Positions 13,312-24,248 of a stretch of DNA of 64,000 nt are shown here, in pieces. The translations under genes were made by a program, and so were the position numbers. The first letter of the stretch is position 1, and every line of letters begins with the position of its first letter. The notes under the pieces are model-generated. The model was not told the origin of the DNA and did not search any database. It saw nothing but the letters and a program-made list of their open reading frames with translations. Source of the DNA: Dictyophora rubrovolvata (lineage: Eukaryota > Basidiomycota > Agaricomycetes > Phallales > Phallaceae); NCBI GenBank assembly GCA_029959195.1, contig CP114127.1, positions 248,001 to 312,000 on the forward strand, given 5' to 3'.

Positions 13312-14426
13312 ATGCAATATGCAATCGCCCACTCTCACTCTGCGCATTCCTTTTTTTCTAATCGAAACACCACAAGACGTTGGAGAGCCTCCCAGCGTGC
13401 CTTGAGGCTGCCTCTTTCCTTTCTTGACCCCGCTCTTCGCACACTTTATGTTTCTGCCATGGAACTACAAGCTGAGTCGCCCAACATCGTCACTTGCAAT
13501 CCTTTCAAAAAGGAAGCTGAAGAAACACCGTAGTATGTCTTCCTTTTATCCTTAGTTCTTATTTAATTTTCGATTTTTTCAGTCCACTTCACACCGGACG
13601 GTACTCCCACGCAGTGGCTGTAACGGCACTTGCAACATATGCTAGAGCACGAAGACTGGGCTGGTGCTGCTGGTGTTCATTGTGTGCCGAACGACCAAAG
13701 TTTGCAACATTCACGCAGGACCAACTTGGACCGTTTCTCGAGTGCTATGATTGCGGTTTCTATGGTAAGCATTTTCTGGCATATGTTTTCAATCCCTCAC
13801 TGAACTTCAAAACAGTTCCTTTGAATAAAACATATGAAACGGCAACTGAACTCGCAGGATATCCTTACACAGCAAATGGCGGTAAGTTGATCTTTTCATC
13901 ATTCCTGTTCCCCCGCTAAATTTCACAACAGCGCTTCAGCCAATTATAAAGGCCCTAGCCATTCCCGCTCCAGAGAGAAACCAACTCAGCCGAATTCGTC
14001 GCAATAAACGAGAAGTTCGTCGAGAATATAGTACCCGTAAGCTTTAGTTTTTTTTATATAATCAATGGAAATTAATTGTTATTCTAATTCTATCTAGCAT
14101 ACACTTTAAGGCCACGCATCAAAGTAAAAGTCGAAAGAAGCCCAAGCCCAGATTTACCTGGCACACTTGAAGGAATTCTCGCCGGTGTTAAATTATCTGA
14201 AGGAAAGAAACGTCAATCTACTTCCCAGAGGCAACACCGTTCTGCCAATTCCAGCACCCGAACACACAAACCGATGGAGATCTATGAAGAAGCACCTGCA
14301 GGTCATGATGACGACTCCACAAAGATCGAATTTTGCCCTTACTGTGGATCTGGGGTTGTTGAAGACCTTATGGAGAATCATTTGAAAGAAGACTGCATTG
14401 AATACGCAAACTACGGCTCAGACTGA
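13312..14426 (+). CDS. MULE-1 accessory zinc-binding protein, unknown function
   Basis: A five-exon gene that I do not recognise. With four GT-AG introns removed (after positions near 13529, 13764, 13877 and 14038) one open frame of about 270 codons results, ending at TGA 14424-14426. Exon phases all fit, so it looks intact. The start at 13312 is chosen because it follows the TATA box by a normal leader length and gives MQYAIAHSHSAHSFF. Two metal-binding-like parts are visible: a Cys-rich stretch CCWCSLC with ECYDC about 25 residues later, and a C-terminal finger CPYCGSGVVEDLMENHLKEDC (C-x2-C and a later H-x5-C). Between them lies a very basic segment (RIRRNKREVRREY). This suggests a nuclear DNA- or RNA-binding partner of the transposase, by inference from its place in the element. 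Confidence 0.75.
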
Positions 14427-14464
14427 GTTTTCCCTATAGCGTACTTACACTATTTCATAGCTTA

Positions 14465-14884
14465 GGATACCCTTAAATTTTACTCAAGCTTTTAATTCAT
14501 ATGCTCGATTAATACAAGTAGTACAAGTAGTAAATACACTAATTGATGCATCGCATTCGCAGTGGTTTTATTGTAAAAGACTTTCTCTATTGTTTCAGTA
14601 ACTAACCATCATAGCGTTTCAACTGTAGCAAATCTATGTGTGCTCTGTGGCCTAGTGCATACTGCTGGCTGTATGTCTTTTTTAAAGCTTCTTCGTTCGA
14701 TTCCCGTTCCCGCCATAATTTTGAAGACGCAGCTTACTTCATTCAGTTTTATTTTTGAACTTAGCGAAAAGAAAATGATGCCGTATAATATATTTTATTG
14801 AAGTATATAATGTGATGTGACTGGGGTCCATTCACCTAAGCGGCTGGATCTGAGATATCGATCTGAACAATCGACCCATAACTC
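14465..14884 (-). repeat. MULE-1 right terminal inverted repeat
   Basis: The inverted partner of 9117-9576. It begins 39 bases after the accessory gene stop and runs to the 9-bp target duplication. The block at 14821-14875 matches the left copy with one mismatch. It also holds a tRNA-like stretch, with an A-box-like TGGCCTAGTGC and a B-box-like GTTCGATTCCC at about 14651-14705. Confidence 0.9.
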
Positions 14885-15051
14885 GAAAACTTTTAATTCT
14901 ATCCGAAAACTGTGGGACAATCGCTATCTAACCGCACACTCGTTAACCTTCAGCTTCAGGTCTTAAGTCCATATTCCACTATCGAATAAACTGTAACGGC
15001 GTGAAGCGAGCTATTAATTTTTAAATACATAGAATTGGAAAGGCTGCATTT

Positions 15052-18000
15052 TCTTGTTTTTCTTTTTTTTTTTTTTTTTTTTTTTTTTTTGTGGAGCTAT
15101 AGTCAATAAAGTATTCGGACCTGGTCCGGCATTTAGAGACAGCTTGAGGAATCACGCGCGGTGACCTTACATAAGTGAGCATAATCCATAATCCTATTCC
15201 TAAACCGTTGTCGCCCTCAGGGGAAAAATGCCTTTACGCACGCCTCGAGTTGGAGGCAGTGTGGGACTCAGGGCGGTCGCCCGCGTGAAATACCCACTAA
15301 AAAACCCCTGATGCTGTCCTGTGTCAGGTTCTTTATCTCGTCGTTATGGAGGACCGGCCCCCATATGGCCTGGATTTTCCTGAAGTTTTTTGATTTCCTG
15401 CCATATTTGGGTCGCGTTGCCCTGATGTCGAAGTGTATCCGTTCCGCAAAGGTGTTAATCCAGGTATTGGTGAGTTCGTTGTGCAATGGTATCTTGTCCA
15501 GGTTGGATTCATGTTCGATTTTCCATTTGCAGCGGATCTTCCAATGTAGGAATGCGGTTTCCGCCATGAGGATGGTGTATAGGCTCGATTTTCCTCCTAA
15601 GGTTCTGTTGTCTGGGTCTTTGAACTTGACGGTTGAACTCCCTAGGATGGTTCCGATGTTTTTTTCCGGCCATGCGTATCCTGCATTCTCCCAGAGTTTT
15701 CGGGATAGTGCCCATAGGAGTTCATATTTTATAGCATTGCATTCCACCAGAATGTGAAGTAGGGATTCCATCATGTTGCAGCTTTGGCATAGACTGTAGT
15801 TCTCAGCATTAGGTATGTGGGTCCAGAACTCTCCTACTTTATATGCATTGTGTATTGATTTCCACAGGAAATGCTGTACTTCCTTACTCAGGTTCTTATT
15901 CTGGATTGACTTCCAGAGTCGTTTGTCTGTTGGGGGTTCGTCTGTGGCAATTTCCAGGTTAGTCTTGATGACATCTATCATGATTTCTGTTTTTTGCCTT
16001 TCGTGATAGGTTCTCTTTTGTACGAGAGCTTTGTATATCAGGGCTTGGGTTGCCATGGCTAGTTTGATGCCTCTTGTTTTGTGTGATTCCGGGATGTCGA
16101 GATTTAGGAGGTCGGCGTGGTTTTTTTGGAGGCCTTGGGCCGCTAGTCTATCCGCACCTTCGTTTCCTTCTATACCTGCATGACCTTTTACTTTTCTGAA
16201 GGTTGTTATGGAATTGCGGGATTTCAGCCAGGCCAGTATTGTTTGCAGGATTTCACTATTGGCATTTCTAGTCCAGCCTTCGTCTTCGTTCTTTTCGGCA
16301 TGCTTCGTGATTTGGTCTATTGCGTATTGTGAGTCAGTTCTGATTTCCAAATCTTCATCTTTTGGGGTCATTTGTAGGAGTTTGAGGATGGCTATGAGTT
16401 CTCCTGCGTTGTTCGTGTTGAAGCGTGGAGGCAGCTTAATTGTTGTGTTTCTAGGGTGGTTTTGTCCAAACCAGACCCCGCCGGCTGCGATTGCATTATC
16501 GCAGCCATTCTTGAGGCAGGCGCCATCGGTGTAGGCTACTATTTTATCTCTTTCCTGGGGAACTGGGTCTCTAGTAAGGGGAATTCTTGATATCTCGTTT
16601 TTTTTTATGAGGATTCTGAATCCGTTGTAGATTGACTGTACTGTGGTGTTGGGAATGAACTGGATAGCCGGTTCTAGGTCTTTGTTATCTTCTGGTTCCT
16701 CCCCCGGTTCCTCTGTCAGGGGGATCTGGCTATTTGGTCTTATCTCTGGGTTCCATTTTGGGGGTAGGAGGTTAAGTATGTGCCTTGTCACCTTATGGCA
16801 TGTTATGGGATTCCTGCAGCCGGCGTTCCTAATTTCTTTGCAGCTCGTGCATTGGCATGTTGGAGATTGTCGGTGGTTGTCTGGGAGCTTGCGGTTTACA
16901 AATTGTAATGCATTGCCCACTGTTTTAAGGTGGTGGTTTTCTCTCAGGCATATTCTGGATCCCATGTTCTACCCAAAGTTTTCATTTTCCAGACCAGTGT
17001 GGTACCATAGGGGCATGGCCGCTTTAGTTTCTTCAGAGATTTCGGGTCCGTCGATGATTGTGCCATGTTTATATGCAGTTGTAATCATCCACTTGATGTT
17101 TGTTGGGAGGGTGGAGTGGTGGTTTGTCTTCGGTTTCCATGATTGGAGGAATATATTTTCTGTAGTTTCAGGTAGGTCGGACCTGACACCATTGCGTGCA
17201 TTGTGTCTGATGGGTCTGTCGGCGAAGAAGGCCCACGAAGGCCTGGATGTGTCGGTTTTGAGATAACTCTTGAGTTTCATAAATTCTATTGCGTCGTTTC
17301 TCAGTTTAACATCTAAACATTTTTTTCCCCCCTTAGCGAGGGGTTGGTTCATGGTGTCGCTCTTTATGTCGGAGCGTTTTCCGTCCCAGAGGAAGTTTCT
17401 CACAAGTTTTTCGAGTTGGGAGAGGATGTCTTGAGGCATGCCTTGGACTCTTGTGAGGTACTGTGTTCGACCGCCTACTTCAATGTTTATAATGAGGCGC
17501 TTACCCTCTAGAGTCAGGCGGCATTTGCTCCATTCCTGTAGGTTATGTTTTATAGTGTCTAGTATGGGGGTCCAGATGGCGGTTTGGTCTATGTCATTTC
17601 CTAAGAAGCATCCTAAAACTCGGATTTGTTGGCCATCTGGTATAATAGGTATGTTGTTTGGGATTGGTTGGTGGTCTGGGTTAAGTTTTCTAGTTAAGGT
17701 TACGGCCAGCCTATGTTCTCACGTTCCGATCAGGAGGATGTTTGTTTTTGATAGGTTGAACTTGGCCCCGGAGGCTTGGCACCATGTTTCGAGAATGGTA
17801 TTCAGGTCCTGGAAGTTATCTTGTGCGGATAGGTAAGTTGTTGTATCGTCAGCGAATAGGGAGGCAATTAACCGAGAGTTTTTTTCGGGGATGCCGTATC
17901 CCTGAAGGGGGGAGATTCTGAGCATTTGGGCCAGGGACTCTATTGCAGTGTTGAACAGCAGGCATGAGAGGGGGTCACCTTGGCGGACTCCTCTTCTTAT

Positions 18001-19541
18001 TTTTATTGGTTCACTTATCATGCCGTTGAGGATTGCTACAGTTTCTGCATTTCGGTATTGGTTCTGGATTAGTTTGATGAATTTCCTGGGGAAGCCGAGT
18101 GCTGTTAGGGATGCCCAGAAGAAGTCATGTCGGATCTTATCATAGGCTTTCTCTTGGTCTAAGCTCACCATTGCACCATTTAATCCTAAGGTTTCTGCGT
18201 AGTTTACCATTGTTTGTGCCAGGTCAGTCTGGTCGAAGATCTGCCTCCCTTTCATGAACCCAGCTTGGTCTGGGTGGATTATTTCGGAGGCCATGGTCCC
18301 TAGTCTTTTCGTCAGTATTTTGGTCATGATTCTGTAGTCCGTATTGAGCACTGTTATAGGGCGGTAATTTCCTATGTCGGTTTTCTCCCCTTTTTTATAA
18401 ATTGGGCATAGCCATCCTTCACTGAATTTAAGGCCGGGATGTAGTCCACTGGTTTCAATGTCATTGAAGACTTTTTGTAGGATGGTGGCTATTTCTAACT
18501 TTGGGATTGGGGGGTGGTTCGGTTCTTTTGTTGGGGTGAAGTATAGAAGTTCCCTCCATAGTTCATTTGTTATTCCGTCGAGGCCCGCGGATGAAGCATT
18601 CGGCGATGTTCTGATTGCCATAATGATTTCTTGGGTGTTGATTTCTTCTTCTAGGAGTGCTTGGCTGTGTTGGGAGAGGCGGGTTGAGAGGTGTCATATT
18701 ACCCCCTCTATTTCAGCGGTTCGATCTTCCTGGCTTTGGTCAGTTGGTATGTCTGCCTTCTGGAGGTGTTCATGATGCCGTCGGGCTATGTCTGCCATGT
18801 GTCTGGATGATCTTGTTGTTACTGGGTGTTGTTCCAGTACATCTTGGAGACTGGTTATAGGAGTTTTGGTTTGTTTCATCTTATTTTGTCTTAGCCAGTG
18901 CTTTCCGAGTGTCTCTTTCTCCAGTTTTGCTTTGGTTGCAATGTTGGTTCTCTTCCGGAAGTGTTTGATTCTTGTGAGTTCAAAAATTTCGGCCTCGAGT
19001 GCATTAATTTTTATACTTTTTTCTTCCTCGTTTTGTCCTTGTAGATTTTTGATGCTGTCTAGAGATGTCTGCAGGTCTTTAATCCCTTTGTCTAACATGT
19101 AGCCCTGTTTCCCTGCATATTTCTTGGCTATGGTGATGATAAGGTTCTTCATTTTTTGGTAGTTTTCTTGTATGCTGTGGTTGTTTTCTATTTCATGTGC
19201 TAGTGGGACTGTTTTCTCACATATTTCTCTTAGGAATTTGTTGTTGTCAGTTACAAATGCCGGAATATACCAGCGGCCCCTTCCAGTTCTGGGCTCATTT
19301 GGGATTCGGATCCGCATTGAAATCATTTTGTGGTCGGTTTGAATAGCGGGTATGTCAATACCCCAATCATGTGAGAATTTAGTGTATTTTCGCGCAACAT
19401 ATATACGGTCTATTCGTGAATGTCTGTGTGTGCCGGTGTGTGAGTAGGTATATTCAAGTTTTGTTGGGAAGGTTTCTCTCCATCCGTCAACCGAGTCGGT
19501 GAAGTTTTTGTATGATTGTAGAGCTTCTACTCTTGTTTTTC
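15052..19541 (-). mobile_element. 5'-truncated LINE (endonuclease-RT-RNase H type) with 11-bp target duplication
   Basis: A non-LTR retrotransposon on the minus strand, body 15063-19530. Its poly(A) tail appears as a run of about 28 T at 15064-15091. A perfect direct repeat TCTTGTTTTTC flanks it at 15052-15062 and 19531-19541, a target-site duplication. The 5' end is missing: reading starts inside the endonuclease domain (HSRIDRIYVARKY, then TDHKMISMRIRIP). The 5' truncation, poly(A) and variable-length duplication are the classic outcome of target-primed reverse transcription. The domain order with an RNase H after the RT suggests the Tad1 or I-like clades; the clade is inferred. It sits 170 bp from MULE-1 and 230 bp upstream of the dehydrogenase copy at 19772. 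Confidence 0.92.
15268..19530 (-). pseudogene. LINE ORF2 remnant: partial endonuclease, reverse transcriptase, RNase H, zinc knuckle
   Basis: One reading frame runs through the element, interrupted by three in-frame stops (at about 18694, 17719 and 16969). Parts in order: end of an endonuclease domain; a coiled linker; reverse transcriptase (about 17720-18620) with PDQAGFMKGRQIFDQ, GVRQGDPLSCLLFN and the catalytic FADDTTTYL; an RNase H domain (about 16100-16560) with YTDGACLKNG, NNAGELIAIL, IRTDSQYAI and KVKGHAGIEGNEGADRLAAQG, so all acidic active-site residues are present; and a C-terminal zf-RVT-like knuckle (LCQSCNMMESLLHILVEC). The stop codons are two TGA and one TAG, compatible with C-to-T change. 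Few breaks suggest a moderately recent insertion, but no protein can be made. Confidence 0.9.
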
Positions 19542-19714
19542 ATCTCCTCGGAATACGACAAGACACGGATTAGATTAGGTCTCGACTCCCCGTCTCGTAT
19601 CTGGCTTATGCATACGGCTAGATAAAATTATCCTTCCACAACTTCTTATTGCACATCCGCGGAATTTGGTGTTCTCCAAGGATGCTGCTCCCCGGTGGCA
19701 GTCCAAGACAAAGG

Positions 19715-19721
19715 TATATAT
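19715..19721 (+). promoter_or_regulatory. TATA-like box of the aldehyde dehydrogenase copy
   Basis: TATATAT lies 51 bases before the ATG at 19772. The LINE ends 174 bases further upstream, so the promoter proximal part survives while everything further upstream has been displaced by about 10 kb of transposons. Confidence 0.4.
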
Positions 19722-19771
19722 GTAAATTCGACGGCTATGTCCTGCCACTCCAAACAAGATCCCTTCTCAAC

Positions 19772-22140
19772 ATGAGCGCTGTCAGTCAGTATACTCCCTT
19801 GAATGAGATCGAGCAGGTATATACTATCAACTATAACTCTACTTGTTTCCTCACCGTTCTTTGCTGATGACTGATGATTATGGGAACAGATCTACAAGGA
19901 GCTTACACTTGGATTCGGATCTGGGAAGACCAAATCCATCGAATTTCGCAAAAAGCAGTTGTTGAAATTTGCCTACATGCTCCGTGATAATCTGGACCGC
20001 ATCGTCAATGCAATTTATGAGGACCTAGGTAAACCAAAGCAGGAAGCTATCGCGTACGTTATTGCTTGTGGAGATTGTAATTACACAGCTGAATACAGTT
20101 AACGTTTTTAGCGCTGATGTTGGACCCATGATTGCAGATACATTGCGGGCTTTAAACCGTATTGATACTTGGGTTCAACCCGACTCCGTCGAAGAACACC
20201 CTGTGGATGCAGTTTTTAATCCAGTTTTGATCAAAGAGCCGAAAGGTGTGGTGTTGGTAATAATGGCCTATAACTACCCTATGTACAACGCGCGAGGAAT
20301 TGTGAGCAGTAATTACCCGACGGCTTTGGGGTTACTTACAAGACATCTCAGCCTGGAGCTATCGCTGCTGGTTGTGCTATCATTTGGAAGCCTTCGGAAC
20401 ATATCCCAAAGACAAACGCAGTTCTCGCGGAACTCTTTGCCAAATACATGGATCCAGTACGCAAAAAACTTTCACAGTCAACGGTAATGTAGCTCGCTCT
20501 AACGTAGTAATTTTTCTCCAGAGTTTGTACCGCATTGTTCAAGGAGCAATTGAAGAAACAACAAAGGTCAATTTATTCTATAATCAATCTTACCCTCTGA
20601 CGATGTCATGAAGTTAATATCGTATCAATGGGGTCAAGGTGAGTCCGAGTTTCTTGGTTAAGAGCCAAAGCTTGACTTTATTTTGTCCCGTTAGTTCTTT
20701 ACGTAGGTAAGAATATTGCGTTTTAATTTTATCATCACGATTCTTGAGAATGTCAACTGCCCAAAAATGCAGGTGGTCCAAGGGGAGGGAAAGCAGTCGC
20801 AATTGGAGCAGCACATACTCTCAGTCCCGTCACCCTAGAATTAGGTGGTAAGAATCCTGTCCTCCTTGACTCAAGTGCAACTATGGAAATGGCCGCTCGA
20901 AGCCTCCTTTGGGGTAGATTTTATAATGCCGGACAGGTTCGTTCATGTCCCATCTTAGTATCGCGGGGGTTTAACCGAAGGCTTTTGTCGCAGGCATGTG
21001 TCGGCCCCGATTACATTGTGGCTTTGAAAAATGACAAGGAAGCTTTTGAGACAGCATTGTTGACCGCGTATAAAAACGCTTATGGGGACAACCCAAGGGC
21101 TTCAATCTCGCGTTTGAAAGTCGGTGGGCACTGGGAGCGTATCAATGGCCTGCTGAAAGGAACTAAAGGTAAATGAATTCAATAACATATAACCTAGAGG
21201 ACTACTTTTGATATTTGAGCCATTTACAGGCAAGATCATAGCAGGCGGTGAAACAAATGCGGAAGAGCATTACATTGCACCTACGATTGTAACGGACCTT
21301 GATTGGGATGATTGTCTCATGCAAGAGTATGTTGCCCTTACATGACATTATTCTGATGTGACTCATTCTCATCAATTCAGAGAAGTGTTTGGTCCGGTTG
21401 TTTGCATAATTTATGTTTCCAGTTTCGACGTTGCATTCGACAAAATGAAGAAATAGTAAGCCTCAGTTAAACATATGTCTGTGTTGTTGATGTGCATTAT
21501 AAATCCTTGTTTTATTAGTGGTGATCCTCTTACTGCCTTCTGTTTCCATAATAACGTGCAATTTGCTGATTATGGTGCGTTTATGACATCCGATAAAAAG
21601 TTCTTTCAGTTTGTTGATCCAGACCACCAGCACGGGATCATGTTTCATCCGGAACCTGGGTGGAAAATGAGACTTTGATGCCTCACGGAGGTAAACTCTC
21701 TCTCCACATCCGAGTTTAGTACCCCCTCAGGAATATATTTTCTATTCAGCTGTGACCATACCTTTATGTGGCAAAGGTAACTCTGGAAGTAAGTAGCTGC
21801 TTACACTCATCAAATCTGACCTTAGCTCAAAGCATTTTAGTGGGCAGAGGATACAAGGGAATGATGTCATTCTACGAATTCACTCACCTCCGTCCAAGTT
21901 GTCATGTCCCAGAAAGGTCAGTACTTTACAAATTCACGTTTTATTTAACTTGTCTCACATAAACTGCACAGCATTGAATTAAATCCGTTATTCCAGGCCC
22001 GCTACGCTCCTTATACGGTGAGCCTTGAGTTCTATTTGGTTTGTGTATCACTGACAACACCTTTTCAGGAGGACAAACTTGCAGGTGTCATCAATTTTTT
22101 GGTTCCTGAGATCACGTTACCCCGTCCAGAAGGAATTTGA
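19772..22140 (+). pseudogene. Aldehyde dehydrogenase, class-3-like (copy 1, probably decayed)
   Basis: NAD(P)-dependent oxidation of aldehydes to acids; class-3-like members act on fatty or aromatic aldehydes. The protein starts MSAVSQYTPLNEIEQ and continues IYKELTLGFGSGK, IKEPKGVVLVIMAYNYPMY, AIAAGCAIIWKPSE, then LSPVTLELGGKNPVLLD and the catalytic Cys in YNAGQACVGPDYIV, QEEVFGPVVCI, and the tail ARYAPYT with LPRPEGI and TGA 22138-22140. Introns of about 50-70 nt fit most joins. The section before VTLELGG (20620-20780) and the ENETLMPHG section (21640-21700) do not keep one frame: at the latter, the frame carrying TTSTGS and the one carrying ENETLMP differ. I therefore call it a probable pseudogene; an unusual splice is the alternative. 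Its nearest relative is the split gene at 23515-38385, tail to tail with it. Confidence 0.65.
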
Positions 22141-23514
22141 ATAACATGTGTTAAGTAAACCCAGGAAAACCCCGTTGTACTCTGGTAGAACCGAGATGTT
22201 CAATATTATGCTTATTTATTACTGACGACAAAGAGAAATACTATATTCTCGGGACGGAACGGCTTGTTTATGTTATAGTTTAGTTGTTATGCTTCTGGAA
22301 CACCCTTAAGCTCCAGTTTTTCGGACGTAATGGGTTACAAAGTGTACGCAACCGCACTACACCGCAGATGCGTCTGAATCAGATTTCATAGCCCACCTGG
22401 ATTCGACTATTTTTCACAACTAAACTTCTCGATCAATGTTTTAAAATCATAACTTTAAAGTCTATTGTAAAACTGACGGCAATGTTCATGATGTAAATTC
22501 TCGCACTGCGGTGGCTTCAGTCAAAAGACTCCAGCGGCGCCTCCGATGGATACCAGCAGCAGTAAACCGTGATCACGTACTACTAGATGCCGCAAAAGAA
22601 GTTTTCTGTTGAGCAATATCCTCGACCATGGGGAAATGTATTACTTGTATACCATCGCATTGTTTGTAACACCTGTTACTTGTTAAATATTGCAAAAGAA
22701 ATTGGACAGAAGGTTTGATTCAAGTACGCCGTCAGTTGACTCTTGTTATCACTAAATCGGAAATAGCACCCGTAATTTGAACATAATTCTATGATTATCC
22801 GTCAAAGAATATTCGTCTGTTGCTTCCTGATTTGTGGGAGGATTGGCCCGCACGCCAATTAAATGACCCGGCCTGCTTGCTGTTTGGGCAACTGCGTGGC
22901 GTTACTCTTTGTATGGTCCCCATATGGCGGCAAGAAGTCAATCGCAACATGTAAGAATGGGCTCTCGCATGAATTATGCTCAGGAACTTGAAGCTACTGC
23001 CTCATTGAATAAGCTTGGCAGATTGCTTCAAAGCAAGATTCAGAAGACTTCGCTGACTCCAGCTGCCTTTAAGCTGCCGTCAATATGATTTTTCCACCAA
23101 ATCTCATTTTCAGCGCTACCAACTCCACAAAGATACTGCGCTCCGGCTGAGCTTGTGATATGTCATGCATGTTGTGATTCGAAAGGATTTGTTTTTGAAA
23201 TGGGTGCCTGAGGCTTGGAAAGGATGGCTCTATTTTTGTACGGAAGCATGTTAAATGGTTTGAGGAACAATTGAGGAAGCTATATGGCCACCTTCAACGG
23301 ACACAATGACATACAGGTAGAGCAAGGAAAAATGGCAAGTTGTTGAGACCTTGAGAGCCTGCCTAGCGAACCATACAGAACTATACCAAATGGTGAACGC
23401 TATGTATTTAAATGTGGTTCCATTCATAAATATATCGGTACACATACAAAAAATGGGGTCATACTCAAATACAGCTTACACTATTCGAAAGTCAATACCA
23501 GCTCGTATGCCCCT
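22141..23514. other. Region between two convergent dehydrogenase genes
   Basis: This 1.37-kb stretch separates the stop codons of the two convergent aldehyde dehydrogenase copies. It is AT-rich with only short frames on either strand and no domain. No repeats with the rest of the window were noticed. It must hold the two 3' ends and terminators. Confidence 0.5.
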
Positions 23515-23957
23515 TCAAATTCCTTTGGGGTGTGGGGCCTTAATCTCCGGAATTAATGACGTGAGAATAGCAAATGTTTCATCCTGAACAAAAGTTATTG
23601 TTACATATTTACATATCAGAGCATGATCTTACCGTATAAGGAGCATATCGTCCTTGGATAAATGGAGTTGATTCAACACTGTGACATATGCTGCATAAGT
23701 CCATGAGAACATGGATTTGTAAGAAAAACACCGACCTTTCAGGCACACAGCAAAATGGACGGAAATAACTGAATTCCAGGAATGACATTTTCCCCTTGAA
23801 CCCTCTGCCCACTATAGCGTTTTTAAGTGAAAAATATTCGGATGAGCACAAACGGCAACTTACTTCCGGAGGAACCTCTGCCACATACTGGTAAAACTAA
23901 TCCTGCAAAATGTTAGTGTTGAGTGTGCGAATAGGCTAAGCGAGGATTCGTAAGCAA

Positions 23958-24248
23958 TCAGTATATGCGCCGTTCATAGGGCTATGTCGTTTCGAGGTAC
24001 CATTAGCCGTTTTCAAATTTATTATCCTTGTATTTTCTCTTCCAATAGTCTTTTCTTGATTTTAGCTTTTTTTGAAATTATAGCAGTTCCGTTTTCACTC
24101 GGAATTAGCTAAAACTGTATATAAAAACCCAGTAGCTAACACACAAATATCATCGATTTATGATGCCCTTCACTATTTCCCTCTGAGCACACGAACACTG
24201 GTTCCCTCATCCTTCTCTGCCTACCTCCTGACGGCGCATATCATCAGT
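23958..24248. mobile_element. Solo-LTR-like insertion, family B, in a dehydrogenase intron
   Basis: A 281-bp unit (23963-24243) begins ATATGCGCCGT and ends ACGGCGCATATCA, an 11-base terminal inverted repeat. A 5-bp direct repeat TCAGT flanks it. It contains a TATATAAAAACCC box and a pyrimidine-rich downstream part, as LTR promoters do. It lies wholly within an intron of the split dehydrogenase (donor near 24284, acceptor near 23890), so by itself it need not have harmed the gene. An LTR fossil is the best call; a short nonautonomous DNA element is the alternative. Confidence 0.6.

Larger units (their letters stand above)
9108..14893. mobile_element. MULE-1, complete Mutator-like DNA transposon with 9-bp target duplication
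   Basis: The element proper is 9117-14884 (5768 bp). It is flanked by a perfect 9-bp direct repeat GAAAACTTT at 9108-9116 and 14885-14893, the usual target duplication length for Mutator-like elements. Both ends begin GAGT in inverted orientation and continue as long terminal inverted repeats. Inside are two divergent genes: a transposase on the minus strand (9545-12758) and a zinc-binding protein gene on the plus strand (13312-14426), with a shared central promoter region. Both genes read with coherent introns, so the copy may be young. It lies upstream of the aldehyde dehydrogenase copy that begins at 19772. The family name is inferred from duplication length, long TIRs and transposase motifs. 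Confidence 0.9.

Noticed and set aside
9113-14900. A pair of tRNA-derived SINEs in inverted orientation
   Set aside because: The tRNA-like heads first suggested SINEs, but homology extends far inward past the heads on both sides and ends at a single 9-bp duplication around the whole unit, so they are transposon TIRs.
15311-19102. Several long plus-strand reading frames over the LINE
   Set aside because: They are antisense shadows of the RT and RNase H frame and have no domains.
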